DNA of 64,000 nt, from the NCBI GenBank assembly GCA_037043015.1, contig CM073324.1, forward strand, positions 14,405,013-14,469,012, written 5' to 3'. Position 1 is the first letter of the stretch. Every line of letters starts with the position of its first letter. This document shows positions 24,381 to 35,999 of the stretch, in pieces. The DNA comes from Bryum argenteum (taxonomy: Eukaryota > Streptophyta > Bryopsida > Bryales > Bryaceae). The notes under the pieces were generated by a model that made no database searches, was not told the DNA's origin, and was given only the letters and a program-made list of their open reading frames with translations. Both the position numbers and the translations under genes were made by a program.

Positions 24381-25090
24381 CCCTTCGACTCATTGTCATA
24401 TTCTTGAGATATAATAAACTCTTTATAACAATCAAATACCACTTATGGAAACTCCTCAAAATCTTCAAAACTCTTCATACTATGTATGACCATGACCATG
24501 TCCATGCATGTATGGATCGCCAAAAACGGAAAGACAAAACCCTAACGGTGTTCTTTTAAATATAGAGATATTAGCCCATAAAGAGATTACTCAAATTCAT
24601 CAAGTTGTCTTTCTCTTACAAGAGAAGAATGTGTCCAAATCAATCATTTTTAAACACATCATTATGTTGTTTTATGAAGTTGTTCATGACAAATTGATTC
24701 TTACATTGATTTCTTTTCTTTCTTGAACATATTCCTTTGATGTTTTGTCAAACTCATGGTAAGTTCATTGGCAAATAGGTAAACTAAACAACTACCAGAT
24801 TGTAATGAGGTTTTTGGCTCATGCTTAGAGGTTTTGACTAATGCTCTCTCTTTCGTAGTCATTAGCTTAATTACAAAATAGATAAAGTAATTCTAAAATT
24901 ACATCAATTCTTAGAAACCTTTGCACTTCTAGGGGCCTTTGTATTCACACTATGAATTATTCATTTTCTCATCCATTTGTCAAATCAATGCATGGACAAC
25001 CTATTCCTACTAATTCCTGAGGCAAGTTTGTTAGTTTGAAATTTTTGGCACTCTCGTTTATGTACTCACATAACGTATGTATGTTTTTAG

Positions 25091-25387
25091 GGCACCACAA
25101 GCCTTGGCTTGGTGGTCAGGACACATGGCTCTCAACAGAGCACATGGCTCTCAATGAGGAGTTTGTGAGTTTCATTCCCCATGTCGGCGTGGTGCTCACC
25201 ACCATAGTCCATCCAACCATAGTGGGGAGTTGTATGGGTACCTCAAAGACCTTTGGGGGAACACCATGTTGGATATCTCTAAGGCACTAGTGGCTAGCTA
25301 GGAACACTCTTTTTGCTTCATGTTTGGATTATTTGCTCTTTTCGTCGGCCTCTAAATAGGTTGGAGTTTCTCTTTTTCTTCTATCAA
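25091..25387 (+). mobile_element. tRNA-derived SINE, 297 bp, with 13-bp target duplication
   Basis: Pol III-like A box TGGCTTGGTGGTCAGG near the 5' end and a B-box-like GTTTCATTCCCC follow the tRNA layout. The tail is pyrimidine-rich (TTTCTCTTTTTCTTCT). Flanks are TGTATGTTTTTAG (25078-25090) and TGTATGTCTTTAG (25388-25400), a target duplication with one change. Three further copies lie at 51.5, 53.5 and 54.4 kb. Confidence 0.85.
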
Positions 25388-25719
25388 TGTATGTCTTTAG
25401 ATCAAGTTTTACAAAAATTTCTCTTTTCTAAAATAGCATACTTGATACTTCTAAAGGTAATTATTGGGTGTAACTGCATTCTACTTCCAACAAAATCTTA
25501 CTCTTCATAGAAAGTATCCTCATATCTCTCGGCAAACAATAACACTGGTACTCATGTGAATGTGATATAAGCACTTGTTATAGCTTGACAATTCATGACA
25601 CTAACTGACATTAAAGTGCCAAATTTGATTTAATCAAAATAACGAAAACAGCACGTAATTTTTGAAGCAGTTTCCTCAAATCAATTTTGTCTGCATGGGA
25701 TGTAGCCTATACTAAAATC

Positions 25720-26340
25720 TTATAAACTTCCACGACCATGAAGTGCAGAGAATTGATATATGCCGTACGTGGAATGTCGACGAGGAGGAGGAGTTGTATG
25801 TTCAACCACGACATCCTCTTCAGAAATGTTCCACTGTCCGGAACGAGAGGTCATTTTGAAGAATGAAGGAGGTCTAAAGAACCCAAGGAGGTCAGAATGC
25901 AGCGATATGTCATCAAGCACAGCATCCGTCTCTGACGTATGCTCTACCGACGTTTTCCTCTTCAATTTTATCTTCAATGTCCATGTTGTCATCTTCCTCC
26001 TCCTCATGATCATGTCTTCGGTTCACACTGCCGAGGGAATAAGCAGTGAACTCTCTCGCGAGCAGAAGGATCCTTGTTTCAAGTAGGTCTGCTCTTAGTG
26101 GCCCTTCACCACGAAGGCTTCGAGCAACTGTTTAGTTTAGCCTCCGACGAGTCTTGATATTGCCTTTGTAAGGAAGCTACCGAAACCTTCCTCGTCTCCA
26201 GTGGAAGTTGAGAGAAATGTGGTGTTTCTAGTGGCACTTGGAGTTGATCTAATTCCTGAGGTGGAATGTGAAGCACAAGTTGTACTCACGGACTGTCACG
26301 TTCTTGTTCTTCCAATGCTTCCCGTCTAAAAGCTTCTAGA
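25720..26340 (-). pseudogene. Degenerate coding-like remnant with frameshifts
   Basis: On minus, protein-like stretches appear in more than one frame. One is LEAHLEAFRREALEEQERDS, then a stop, then LQVPLETPHFSQLPLETRK. Next is ARELTAYSLGSVNRRHDHEEE with an acidic run. A third, in another frame (97 codons from 26013), includes PPSFFKMTSRSGQWNISEED. Changing frames and internal stops indicate decay. It may be the 3' part of the gene whose 5' part lies at 26.5-27.0 kb. Confidence 0.4.
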
Positions 26341-26538
26341 TGTGCTTCCAATGGACCCCTACAGCATTGCCAAATTAATGATCGAGAAAAAAGTTATTAA
26401 GTCCAATTTGAATTTTTTTAGTCAATAACATCTCTAGAAAAGTTTCTTGTATGGTAAAAACTTAAATGGGTTTACATGATAAGTGATGTCTAAAGTTTGT
26501 TGCTACTTGCACATCTCACAATCAAGAATTTGGGTCCT

Positions 26539-26955
26539 TTAAAGTCGTTGAACAAACCATCTTGTGAGACATGAGTGGTGGCCATAGCCCATGTCACTTC
26601 TGCAGTAAGAGCCTTGTTCCATTATCAGATCTACTCGAGGTAGTTCCTCCTCTCGAAAACAAATTCTGTCGCAAGAAGTGCAAGGACAAATATGGTCATT
26701 TCTATTAGATATTATATCATTATGAGGCAGTAAGATGCTTTCAGAGAAGATGTAGGAGCTTGATTGTTGTCGATTATACCTGCAAATTTGAGGATGTGAG
26801 AGAAGAGAACTAGAACCAGAGGTTGTGATTGTTTCTTCCTCTTTGCTATTGCTTTTGGAAGTAGGATTCTTTGAGGTCTCTATAATCTCCATTAGCTGGA
26901 GCTCGTTGCTTGCACTCTCATCCATCACGGACTCACGATTTGACTCCGGCTCCAT
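26539..26955 (-). pseudogene. Unrecognised 138-codon ORF, member A of a duplicated decayed family
   Basis: The ATG at 26955 starts a 138-codon frame (MEPESNRESVMDESASNE). Its C-terminal part has CPCTSCDRICF followed by HHSCLTRW, faintly reminiscent of the CPC..C zinc motif in CACTA-type transposase-associated domains (weak). A related frame lies at 23057-23347, and the DNA similarity continues 3' of both stops. Downstream coding-like DNA at 25.7-26.3 kb is frameshifted, so this is probably the 5' part of a decayed gene, perhaps from a transposon. Confidence 0.45.
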
Positions 26956-27546
26956 ATTCAACTTCAAAGGTTGCGGAGGGAACAAAAGGAATCTTTCGTA
27001 GAACTACAGTATTGGATTGGGTCAGCTTCTTTGAAAAGGAGTATGAATCAAATGCACACTTATAAAACTTATGAGGGAAGTAGACAAAACAAAGTATAAT
27101 CATCCATGTTATAATTTTGGTTCCCTTCAAAGTTCCTTGCAATTGAAACGTACACCCTACATGCGAAAGAGTAAAAGTAGGAGCTACGCTTACCTCAAGC
27201 AAATGATGATACTCACCACTTACGCTAACAAATGATCATGTCGGAGATGAGTAACTTATTTATATGTAGCATACATGGGTCTTGGAATGATTACTTAGGG
27301 CCTCCGCGGGATCACTACGATAAAGTCTCGGTAGGATCACAATTAGGTCATTTTGTAATTTTGAGTATTCTTTGAGGTCATAAATACTTGGACATTCATC
27401 ATCTTGCAATCCCTTAGGTATCCACAACCAAGTGTTGTCCGCCTACATAGGTACTTCAACCATGTCCTTCCCTATTTCTAGCCATGTCCTCGTTGTTGCT
27501 ATTATCCATGTCCCTCTACCATCCCCATCTTTGTACCTATATGCGG

Positions 27547-27547
<1 letters not shown>

Positions 27548-27616
<69 letters not shown>
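27548..27616. repeat. (TA)n microsatellite
   Basis: About 35 uninterrupted TA units. Expected to vary in length between individuals. Confidence 0.97.
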
Positions 27617-27622
<6 letters not shown>

Positions 27623-28389
27623 AGGCTTGTTAATTCGTGTTTTTATTTTTAGTACGTTTTTAGGGCTCCAAGAGGTATATTTTTTGCACCCTCTAGTTAT
27701 TATTGTTTCTAAAAACTAGATTTCTAAAATTTTGGTATTTTCTAAGGGTATAAATAAGATTCACTTTCTCAAGATTTGTTGGGTACTATCTCAATGCAAT
27801 CATTAGTCGCACCCCTACACACATACACGCTTCCACCACTGTCACAAGACAAAAAAAAAATAAAATTTGCCTTCATTACATAGATGTTTGCTAGCCTTGC
27901 TAGCCTCAACATTTAAATCTAGGTGGTCATAGCTTATAGTCTTGCTAAAGCATTAAGTTTGAACCCACGATTCAATTACATGAATACATGAACCCATTTC
28001 AAGATCTTACTAACCTTGGAATCTTCAATTTTTATGGTTATCTTGTTCAATTTTGTACAACAAAATTCTCAAAATATTTTACTCTGTGACTCAAAAGGGC
28101 AAGCTTTTAAAGACTTTTGAGTAAATCAAAAAGGCTTGGGAGTTCAAAGGTCAATAGGAAGTTTATTTGGATCAAACTTTGGACAAATATAAAGAGATTC
28201 TTGGATGAAAACCATTGAGATTTTTAGTCCAAAAAGAGTTAACCCAATTTTATCAAATTGCCCTTCCACTTTTGCAAAGAAAAAAATGCGACTTAAATAA
28301 CTACTTCCTAATGAACTTGAGTTGTTCCAATAATACGTTTATGACATTTTAACCTAAATATCCCTAGTGTCAAAAAGGGCAAAAAATTT

Positions 28390-29210
28390 TAAGAGCCATA
28401 ACCTTTTGGACTCAATACTTGGGTTGAGTCACACATCAAGTCTAGTTTGTGTGGTAAAATTCACGGACTCGGACCCATACAATAAATTATGAATAAATGG
28501 CATGCATTTTAGCAAAGAGAGCTTTTGTTTTTGGGTATTTAAAAATCTCGCGTGTTTTACCATTAAAAGCCAATGTGAGATCAAAAAAAAAAAAATTCCT
28601 ATATTTTCTTTACCTAAGTGTGATCTTTAGATGCACTTTGACAACTTTGTAGTTGGAATTTTTTTGATCTAGCTAACTTTGGTATTGGATTAACGATGAT
28701 GTTTTTGCCATGAAAAAGTGAAAAAATAGATATTTTTAAGGAGCTATATCCCCTTCATTCACCATTAGATTTTGACTTCAATTTTTGGGATGGATTTCAA
28801 TAATAGTATATTTTTAGTATAAGGCCTCGATTTGAGCGCAAGGGGTCTAGTTTTGGACTATTTTTCCTTTTGTAAAATGTTTAGCAGTTTTCACCATTGT
28901 AAGGCTACTATTTGACTGTGAAGATATTTAGATGAATTTTTAGATGAATTTTTTTGGTACAATAGATTTTTTCACATGAAGATGAACAAATTTTAAGTTG
29001 GTGATTTTTCAATTGCAAATTTCATGTTGGTAGTAGTTCACTTCAAAGTGAAAATGATAGTTTTATGTAGCCTATTTTGCACGCAAAAACATATAGACCT
29101 AGCAATCCATAAAGTCACATGAATCAAGTTTTGGTCCACATGATTTAAAACAAGTCTATTACAAGTTTGTACAGTTGAGATCTGAATAGCTTATTTTGAT
29201 AAACTCCATA
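28390..29210. repeat. Family X, copy 4
   Basis: Same block order as copies 1 and 2 and the same strand. It abuts the truncated CACTA-type element at 29.2 kb. Confidence 0.65.
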
Positions 29211-30520
29211 ATGCACTAAAAGTTCCTTCTACCTGTCAATTTAACTAAATGATATGAAATATTTGAGAATCTTTAGAAAATCTTCAAAAATTTGCACGAT
29301 GTATTTGCAACTTATAAATAGTTTAATGTAACATGTACACGTTTTGTTGCCACATAAGCACGCTTATTTGCAACGTGTATAGTGATTGCCACAAGTGTGT
29401 GTATAAATTGATCACAACGTGCATATTGTTTCTTGAAATGTTTGCACGATCACCTCCATATATGTTCTTGTCGCGGGGTTGCCGAGTTGCTCTGCCGCAA
29501 CTCCATTATAAGCACTCAAAACGCTGCAACAAACCTGGGTACCCGACCTCACTCCAGACGGCTGTAATAAGACTTCAGCAAATAGTACAAAGATGAGAAA
29601 GATGAAGTTTGTGGGCTCCTCATATCTTCCCCATGGCCTCAAGTAGTCACAATCAAAAACAGTGTGCATGGAGCAACTCACTCAGTACTTGGAATATTCT
29701 TTAGTTTGTTACAAAAGAAAATGTGGTACCTAAACCTTAGGATCTACATGTAGTGCCGAAACAACGGCGACAATCAGACCTTGGCAAATAGTATAAAGAT
29801 GAGAAAGATGAGGTTTGTGGGCTCCTCATATCTTCTCCCTAGCCCCAAGTAGTCACAATGAAAAAGAGCGTGCATGTAGCAACTCAGTACTTGGAATATT
29901 CTTATCGATTTGATACATTAGAAATTTTGTTGTCGTACCTAAATCTTAGAATCGGCATGTAGTGCAAAACGAATAGTGTAAAAGTGGAGCATTATTCTCC
30001 TCAACCTAGCTATGATAACAAGAACGACAACATAAACTTGAAAACGTGGGAAACGTGGGAAACATGGGAAATGTGGGGAACGGGGAACATGGGAACGTGG
30101 GGACACGGGGAACTTGGAGAATGTGGGGACACGGGGAACTTGGAGAACGTGGGGACACGGGGAACTTGGAGAACGTGGGGACACGGGGAACTTGGAGAAC
30201 GTGGGGAACATGGGAAACGTGGGAAACGTGGGAAATGTCAAATCTCAATGAACTAATGAAGTTGTTAATATGTAGTATTTGATGCATGTGTGATAATGCA
30301 TGGTCTCATACAAACACGCTTGTGTTTACCATTTTTGCACAAAATCACATGGATGCAAGTACATATGTGTACATACTTGCAAGTTTGTAAGAACATAGGT
30401 TAAGATTTAAAATAACTTATAATAGATCAATTTACAATGGCTAGTATTTATATTCATATATGGTATGTTTTTATCATGACCATATCAACCATGGTGAATT
30501 AGTGTGATCTGAATGTATGA
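29210..30520. mobile_element. Truncated copy of the CACTA-type element (right part) with its minisatellite
   Basis: Follows 12.70-13.30 kb, then carries a related minisatellite at 30045-30237, then follows 14.0-14.24 kb (catatcaaccatggtgaatta). Both terminal repeats are missing. One internal segment (29.59-30.03 kb) is a second version of 13.04-13.31 kb. Confidence 0.7.
30045..30237. repeat. Related minisatellite with a higher-order unit of about 26 bp
   Basis: Starts and ends as the 9-bp GTGGGAAAC type. The centre repeats GGGGACACGGGGAACTTGG plus AGAACGT four times, a new longer unit derived from the same source. Confidence 0.92.
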
Positions 30521-31064
30521 AATATATTTTGTACAATAATACCATCAAATTGCATTATTGTAATATGATGTAAAATATCATCAACATAAATGTAATAACA
30601 AACATGTGCTATGTATTTTTGTGAAATTTTATATAATAGATATGTTATAAAACAAATGTTATACATATAACCTTCACATATACATAATATAAATGCATAA
30701 TTTATATGCATAATGTGATTTTTGGTTATAGTGATTTTTTTATCTTTTATAATACCACATAATGTATTATAAGGGCTTCTTGTAGAAGATTAACAAAATG
30801 TCAAACTTAATGAAACATGACATTTCGAATCTATTGGTACAGAGAAGATTTTCATGATTTTCTACTAACATATTGTTTAGTAATTTGATCAAGTTATAGC
30901 TTCACATAGATTAACTATAGATTGTTGGTGAAACTAAACATCTTCTCAATTTTTCAATTTTTTTAATTTGCAAGAAGGTATGTACGTTTTCTAGGATATT
31001 TATTGTATTCAAGTTGTATGTGAGTTCTATAAGAAGTGCCTATGGTTCATTTATAACTAGTACC

Positions 31065-31213
31065 AAATTATTAATTTTGACAAATCCAGAGTCTAAAACC
31101 ATCATGAAGAGGAAAAATTATTAATTTTGACAAATCCAGAGTCTAAAACCATCATGAAGAGGAAAAATTATTAATTTTGACAAATCCAGAGTCTAAAACC
31201 ATCATGAAGAGGA
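31065..31213. repeat. Three near-identical 50-bp tandem repeats
   Basis: The unit runs AAATTATTAATTTTGAC to ATCATGAAGAGG; starts are at 31065, 31115 and 31165. Near identity suggests a recent expansion. Confidence 0.93.
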
Positions 31214-31409
31214 CACCTTTAAATCTTCTGAGCCTTTTGAAATTTATGATACCATGGTATTTTTATATTTATATTGTGTTAGTATCGGTATTATATTCTA
31301 TTATAATTGTGCTATTGTTGTGTCCTTCCATCTTCATGAAATCATTCTATTACTCTATTCTTGTACAATTGACATACTCAACTATTGTCATGTAATCATC
31401 TTGTTTAGT

Positions 31410-31935
31410 TATAGTAGTGCTATGGGCGTGGCCTCATTGTCCTTGGATCATGGTCAGGCAGAGTCATGCTCATGTGGCAGTCGTGTATCCTACTTGTACG
31501 TGTGCTACGGTCAAACCCCAGTCATGTCGGTGGTGTTACGACATCCTCATATCATGGTTGTGCCTAGGTCGTACCGTTGTCGTGCCATGATCGTGTTGTG
31601 TCGAGTTGTGCATGTTCGTGCCTAGGTCGCACTCTTGTTGTGTTATGATCGTGTCGGCCTTGTGACGTGCTCGTATCATGGCCGTGCCTAGGTCAAATCC
31701 TTGTCGTGCCATGATCGTGTCGGCGTTGTAATATGATTTTGTCGTCATTATCCTATGATATGTCAACATTGTGCCATAATTGTATCGTCTTGATTATGCC
31801 ATGGTCGTGTTGTAATCTTATCGTAGTGTAATCTTATTATAGTTGTGTCGTTGTTGCACCCTGGTTGTGTTAATTATGTCATGGTCGTGTTGTGGTTGTG
31901 TCATCGTACCCTGGTTGTATTATCACTTGTCTTAC
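31410..31935. repeat. Degenerate minisatellite rich in CATGGTCGTG and GTCGTGTTG
   Basis: Blocks such as CATGGTCGTGCCTAGGTC, TGCCATGATCGTGTCGG and CATGGTCGTGTTGTGG recur irregularly for about 500 bp, with a longer repeated unit of about 60 bp near 31.56-31.73 kb. Open frames here are repeat artefacts. Confidence 0.75.
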
Positions 31936-31939
31936 TATC

Positions 31940-33400
31940 TTGTGCAATTATACTGCTACGTTTGTATCAGCTTACGCTAATATTGGTTGTTCATAATAGG
32001 CAACTTCTCGTGCAGATATTCAATTATTTTAAGTCTTAGAGTTGCACCATAATCTTATTCCTTTAGTATGTAAGATGTGACATTTGTTACAATTGTACAT
32101 GGAATGGACCCTTATGGTTTTTACTAAATACATGTGAATTAAATGCATGTGGTAACAAGGATGGTGTTAAAAAGTAACACCAAATATTTCAAATGCTCAA
32201 TATAAGCCTCTATCACACACTTTTTGCACACCAATAACATTTTTATTGCAAGCAATGCAATGTGCATAAACACCTACATGCATGTATGCCTAATTATGAT
32301 GGTAATGGAATTTTTATGTTAATTTAGAGACACTTGACATGAAAAGTCAATCTGTTGATGGCTCGTGTTGAGTGCAACATTATTACCTAATTTTACATAC
32401 TTTTGCCAATAATTGGAAAAAGTTAATGAGTCTGAGATCTATATGAAACTAAAAAGTAGTAGATAGATTGGTGAACCTCGACCATAAGGAAATTTAAACT
32501 TCTCAAAAGGTTGGAACCCAGACATTGAACCAAATGAACAGATAACCGTTTATGAACTAAAACTTTTAAAAATACTTACCAAATATCAAAGCGGTTGTAG
32601 ATAACCCGTTGAAGCTCCTTACAACGTTCTTAGAGACACTTTACAAGGAGGTTAAGTTAGTCATGGGGCCTAAGGAGGGCCAAAATTCCGCTCCTATAAT
32701 TGGTTCAATTAAGAAATTAAAAAAAATAAATCAATCACATAAGAGAAATTTATTTGTTCTTCAACCTGATGATCGACTTGAGTTTCCATGTAAAGCGTCC
32801 CTTCGTAAACCAACTCAAATAAATACAACTTCATTACCTAATTCTATGTACTTCCACTAATATCAAAAAAAGAAAAGAAAAAAAAGAAGTAAAATCTAGT
32901 AGGTAGTTACTAAGAATAAGATCACTAAAATCAATTGAGAATAAGATTACTAAATCATATACAAAGAAGTTAGTAGTAGATAGACTATGGAACCTCATCT
33001 ATAAGAAAACTCAAACTCCTCGAAAAGTTGGAACCTACATATCTACCTGAAATACGAATAACTGTTTATAAAATGAACCTTTTGAAAAACCATCACAAAC
33101 CATTGAGTTAATCTAAAACTAAGTTGTTGTGAGTAGGTTGTTAAATCACAACCATAGAAAAACTCAACTCCTCAAAAAGTTAAAATCAACATTTTTTGAA
33201 TGAATTAATCAATAATTAGTTGTTCATAAATGAAAAACGCACCAAGACCAATTTCAAACTGAGAAATTGTAGATAGATCATTGAACCTCACCCACAACGA
33301 AACTCCTTAAAAAGTTGAAACCTAGTGAAATAATAAAAAACTACTTGTAGTAGAATTATGACTACGAGTTACCAAAAGAAACTTGGATGAATGTCATTCG
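31940..33400. other. AT-rich intergenic DNA with degenerate internal repeats
   Basis: A segment of about 150-200 bp with the phrase 'gttgaaacct' or 'gttggaaccta' after 'ctcctcaaaaag' recurs at about 32.5, 33.0, 33.16 and 33.3 kb, suggesting a decayed tandem duplication. No gene. Confidence 0.4.
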
Positions 33401-33419
33401 TTAAGGCGAATAAAAACGC

Positions 33420-34100
33420 CACAAAGATAGGCTCCAGATTTTGAAAGAGCTGGATACCGTGCACTTTATCAGCATCCTTGGGGCCCACGCTACTCACTCG
33501 TCTTTCAGTTGTCGTCGATGCCAACGAACGACATCCACCAACCTCGGAGCAAACGTGCATTGGAGCGGATGAATGTCGTCCATCTACAGAAGTTCGTCGT
33601 GCTGGTGGGGGGGAGCCCGGACCGGGGACGACGACGACGGAGCTTTGAGGGCTTGCCTGTGAAGGGAAAGGGTCGATACGACGAGAGTTTCGTCGTTGCT
33701 GTTGTTGTTCGGAGCTTGCGAGCTCGCCCTCCCGCACACGAGCTTGCGGCCATAGCCGGGGTTTCCAGTGGCGCTTCGGGGCTAAGGCGCGGTTACTGGT
33801 GCACATTGTCTGTCGCGCCGCAACACCATAAGTAGCGGTCGGGGGGCGGGCGAGGGTTTTAGTCTCCCAGTGCGGTGATAGGGTTTGAGGTCCACTGTCT
33901 GTTCCAGTTTCAAGATGCGAAGTCCTGGTGATTGCGAGTTCTGGCATAAAGGAAACACTTCCGTCTCATCGCGCTTGTTCTTCAGAGCGTTCATTTAGAA
34001 CCGAGCTTGCGAGCTTCTTCTTTCTGTTTCTCCCCTGTAATTTTTTTTGTTCTCTCCTTTCTTCCTTCCTTTGTGAGCGTGAGCGTGCTGGTCTTTAGCC
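33420..34100 (+). promoter_or_regulatory. GC-rich promoter and 5' leader region of the AL gene
   Basis: Base composition changes abruptly from AT-rich repeats to CpG-rich DNA for about 680 bp just before the AL start codon. The last 80 bp before the ATG are pyrimidine-rich, as in many plant 5' leaders. Open frames exist on both strands (192 codons on minus from 33947; about 106 on plus from 33518), but they are rich in Arg, Pro and Ser and resemble translated GC-rich DNA rather than a known protein. No clear TATA box was found. Confidence 0.5.
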
Positions 34101-35994
34101 ATGGAAGGAGGCTCGATGCAGTCGAATCCGCGGACTGTTGATGAGGTGTTTAAGGACTTCAAGGGGCGGCGATCGGGAATGCTGAAGGCCCTGACTACAG
34201 GTAGGCCGTGTTTCGAATTGCAGTTATCTAATTTATTTATACGCCATGTTCATGTAATACGTGCGACGAGACGAGACGAGACGTGTTGTTGAGAGACGGT
34301 CGCTCGCGGCTTGCTATGGCTTTATTCCAGTTGTAGCTTGGATAACTCTGACGTTTAGAGCTTCAGTTAAGGATGTGCGTCTTTTTACTTCTATTTATTT
34401 TTTTCGCGGTTTTTTTTTGAGAGATGATTTTTTTGGAATATTCTCTCGGACTCTGACACTGACTCGTGTAATTGATGTTGTTCGTACTCGGAACTCATGT
34501 TTTTTTTTTTTTTTTTTTTCGCGTTGTCTGTTTCGCAGATGTTGAAGAGTTTTATCGTCAGTGTGATCCCGGTAAGAATTTCACGTGAACGAGTGTCTAG
34601 TAGTGTAGTTTTTCCGTTTGGCATTGTCTTTGTGTTATTTTGTAAGTCGTAGAGTTTTGGAGCTCGGGTTTTCCGATGACTCTGTAGTAAAGGAGATTCG
34701 ATCAGTACACGTGTTAATGGGATTCGACCTAGACGATGAGGTGATCTGTGGTGCTTTGGTTTTAGCTAAGGATTGGTTGTAAGAAGTGAGTTCTGAAGGA
34801 ATATCTTCTCGATTGCAGAGAAGGAGAACCTGTGTTTATATGGTTACCCGGAGGAAGCATGGGAAGTCAATCTGCCTGCGGAAGAGGTTCCGCCGGAACT
34901 CCCAGAGCCTGCACTTGGTATCAACTTCGCTAGAGATGGCATGCAGCGTAAAGATTGGCTATCATTGGTTGCTGTACACAGTGATGCGTGGCTTCTTGCT
35001 GTTGCTTTCTATTATGGAGCTCGGTTCGACAAGAACGAGAGGTGAGTTGTTTGTATTCGATTGTTAGAAAGCCCTATTGTGCTCATCGCATGCAATTAAT
35101 CGAGCTCAGCACTTCTATCTGATCGTTTCAATAAGAAGAACGGCCAATCAATCCATGAGCTGACGGATGAACCTTCTATTGGTTGTTTCTTACTACATTG
35201 CCTTATCTTGACCAGGATGCGAATCCCTCTCTATTAGGGGTCAAGTTAAGCGTTTAAGCTGTCCTGTCCTGCGTCCATAAATCTACTATGCATTAGATTC
35301 ATTTTGTTGTCTAAAGAGACTGTATTTTGTGGTTTCTGCAGAAAGCGCCTCTTTAGTATGATAAATGAGCTTCCAACGGTCTTCGACATTGTGACCGGGA
35401 AGAAGCTTGTGAAGGACAAGCCCGCAGTGAATAATAATTCTGGTAGCAAAGCAAAGTCTACCACAAAGGTGGTAAGTGCCGACAAAGTAGTCGTAAAACA
35501 AAGAGTGACGAACTTTTCGTTTCTTACTGAATATGTTCGAACATGCTTATATGGTTAGGAGCTTGATACTTTGTTGCGTGTCGGTATCTCATTACCTTTA
35601 CAATTTTTCGTTGATTTTTTGTACTCATTCGGGTCACTGCAATTTGGAGATCTCTGGACATTTGTGGGTTGGATAAGTTCAGTGAGATGCTGATGGCGCA
35701 CGCTGTTCTCTTATTGTTTTTCAGCAGCAGGTGACTCAAGCGAAGCCAGCAAAGCCTGCTCCGCCACCTCCGAAGGACGAGGACGACGCCCTGGATGACG
35801 AGGAGGAGGAGGAACACGGAGACACTTTTTGTGGAAGTTGCGGTGGTCCTTACACCGCTGATGAGTTCTGGATCGGCTGTGATATTTGTGAGAAGTGGTT
35901 TCATGGCAAGTGTGTGAAAATCACGCCAGCAAGAGCAGAACACATTAAGCAATACAAGTGTCCATCTTGCAGCAACAAAAGGGCTCGTACGTAA
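34101..35994 (+). CDS. AL: Alfin-like PHD-finger histone reader
   Basis: Nuclear protein of the plant Alfin-like family, whose PHD finger reads H3K4me3 and which works with PRC1 components (family knowledge). Five exons: 34101-34200, 34539-34571, 34819-35041, 35342-35471, 35731-35994. Phases agree and give 249 residues, the usual size. The Alfin domain spans about 10-140 ([40 protein letters not shown]). A Pro- and acid-rich linker follows at 170-192. The C4HC3 PHD finger uses C196, C199, C212, C215, H220, C223, C239 and C242, with aromatic Y203 and W218 in place for a methyl-lysine cage. The C-terminus [11 protein letters not shown] is typical. Intron 1 ends in a long T tract. Exon 5 has alternative acceptors. 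Confidence 0.96.
35722..35730 (+). promoter_or_regulatory. Triple tandem splice acceptor (NAGNAGNAG) of AL exon 5
   Basis: The acceptor reads cag-cag-cag directly before the exon-5 Val codon. Any of the three AGs keeps the frame, so splicing would add zero, one or two Gln residues between the Alfin domain and the linker. NAGNAG acceptors are often used alternatively in plants; use here is inferred. Confidence 0.7.
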
Positions 35995-35999
35995 CTTTA

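Noticed and set aside
27432-27719. 95-codon frame with a long IYIYIY run
   Set aside because: It reads through a (TA)n microsatellite.
29939-30287. Similar 70-100 codon repeat-rich frames
   Set aside because: They come from the related minisatellite at 30.05-30.24 kb and have the same artefact pattern.
31254-31625. 123-codon frame with apparent hydrophobic N-terminus
   Set aside because: It runs from AT-rich DNA into a degenerate GTCGTG minisatellite and has no recognisable domain.
33369-33947. 192-codon minus frame and about 106-codon plus frame upstream of AL
   Set aside because: They overlap each other in a GC-rich promoter-like region and have no recognisable domain, so GC bias explains both. 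A real antisense gene is not fully excluded.
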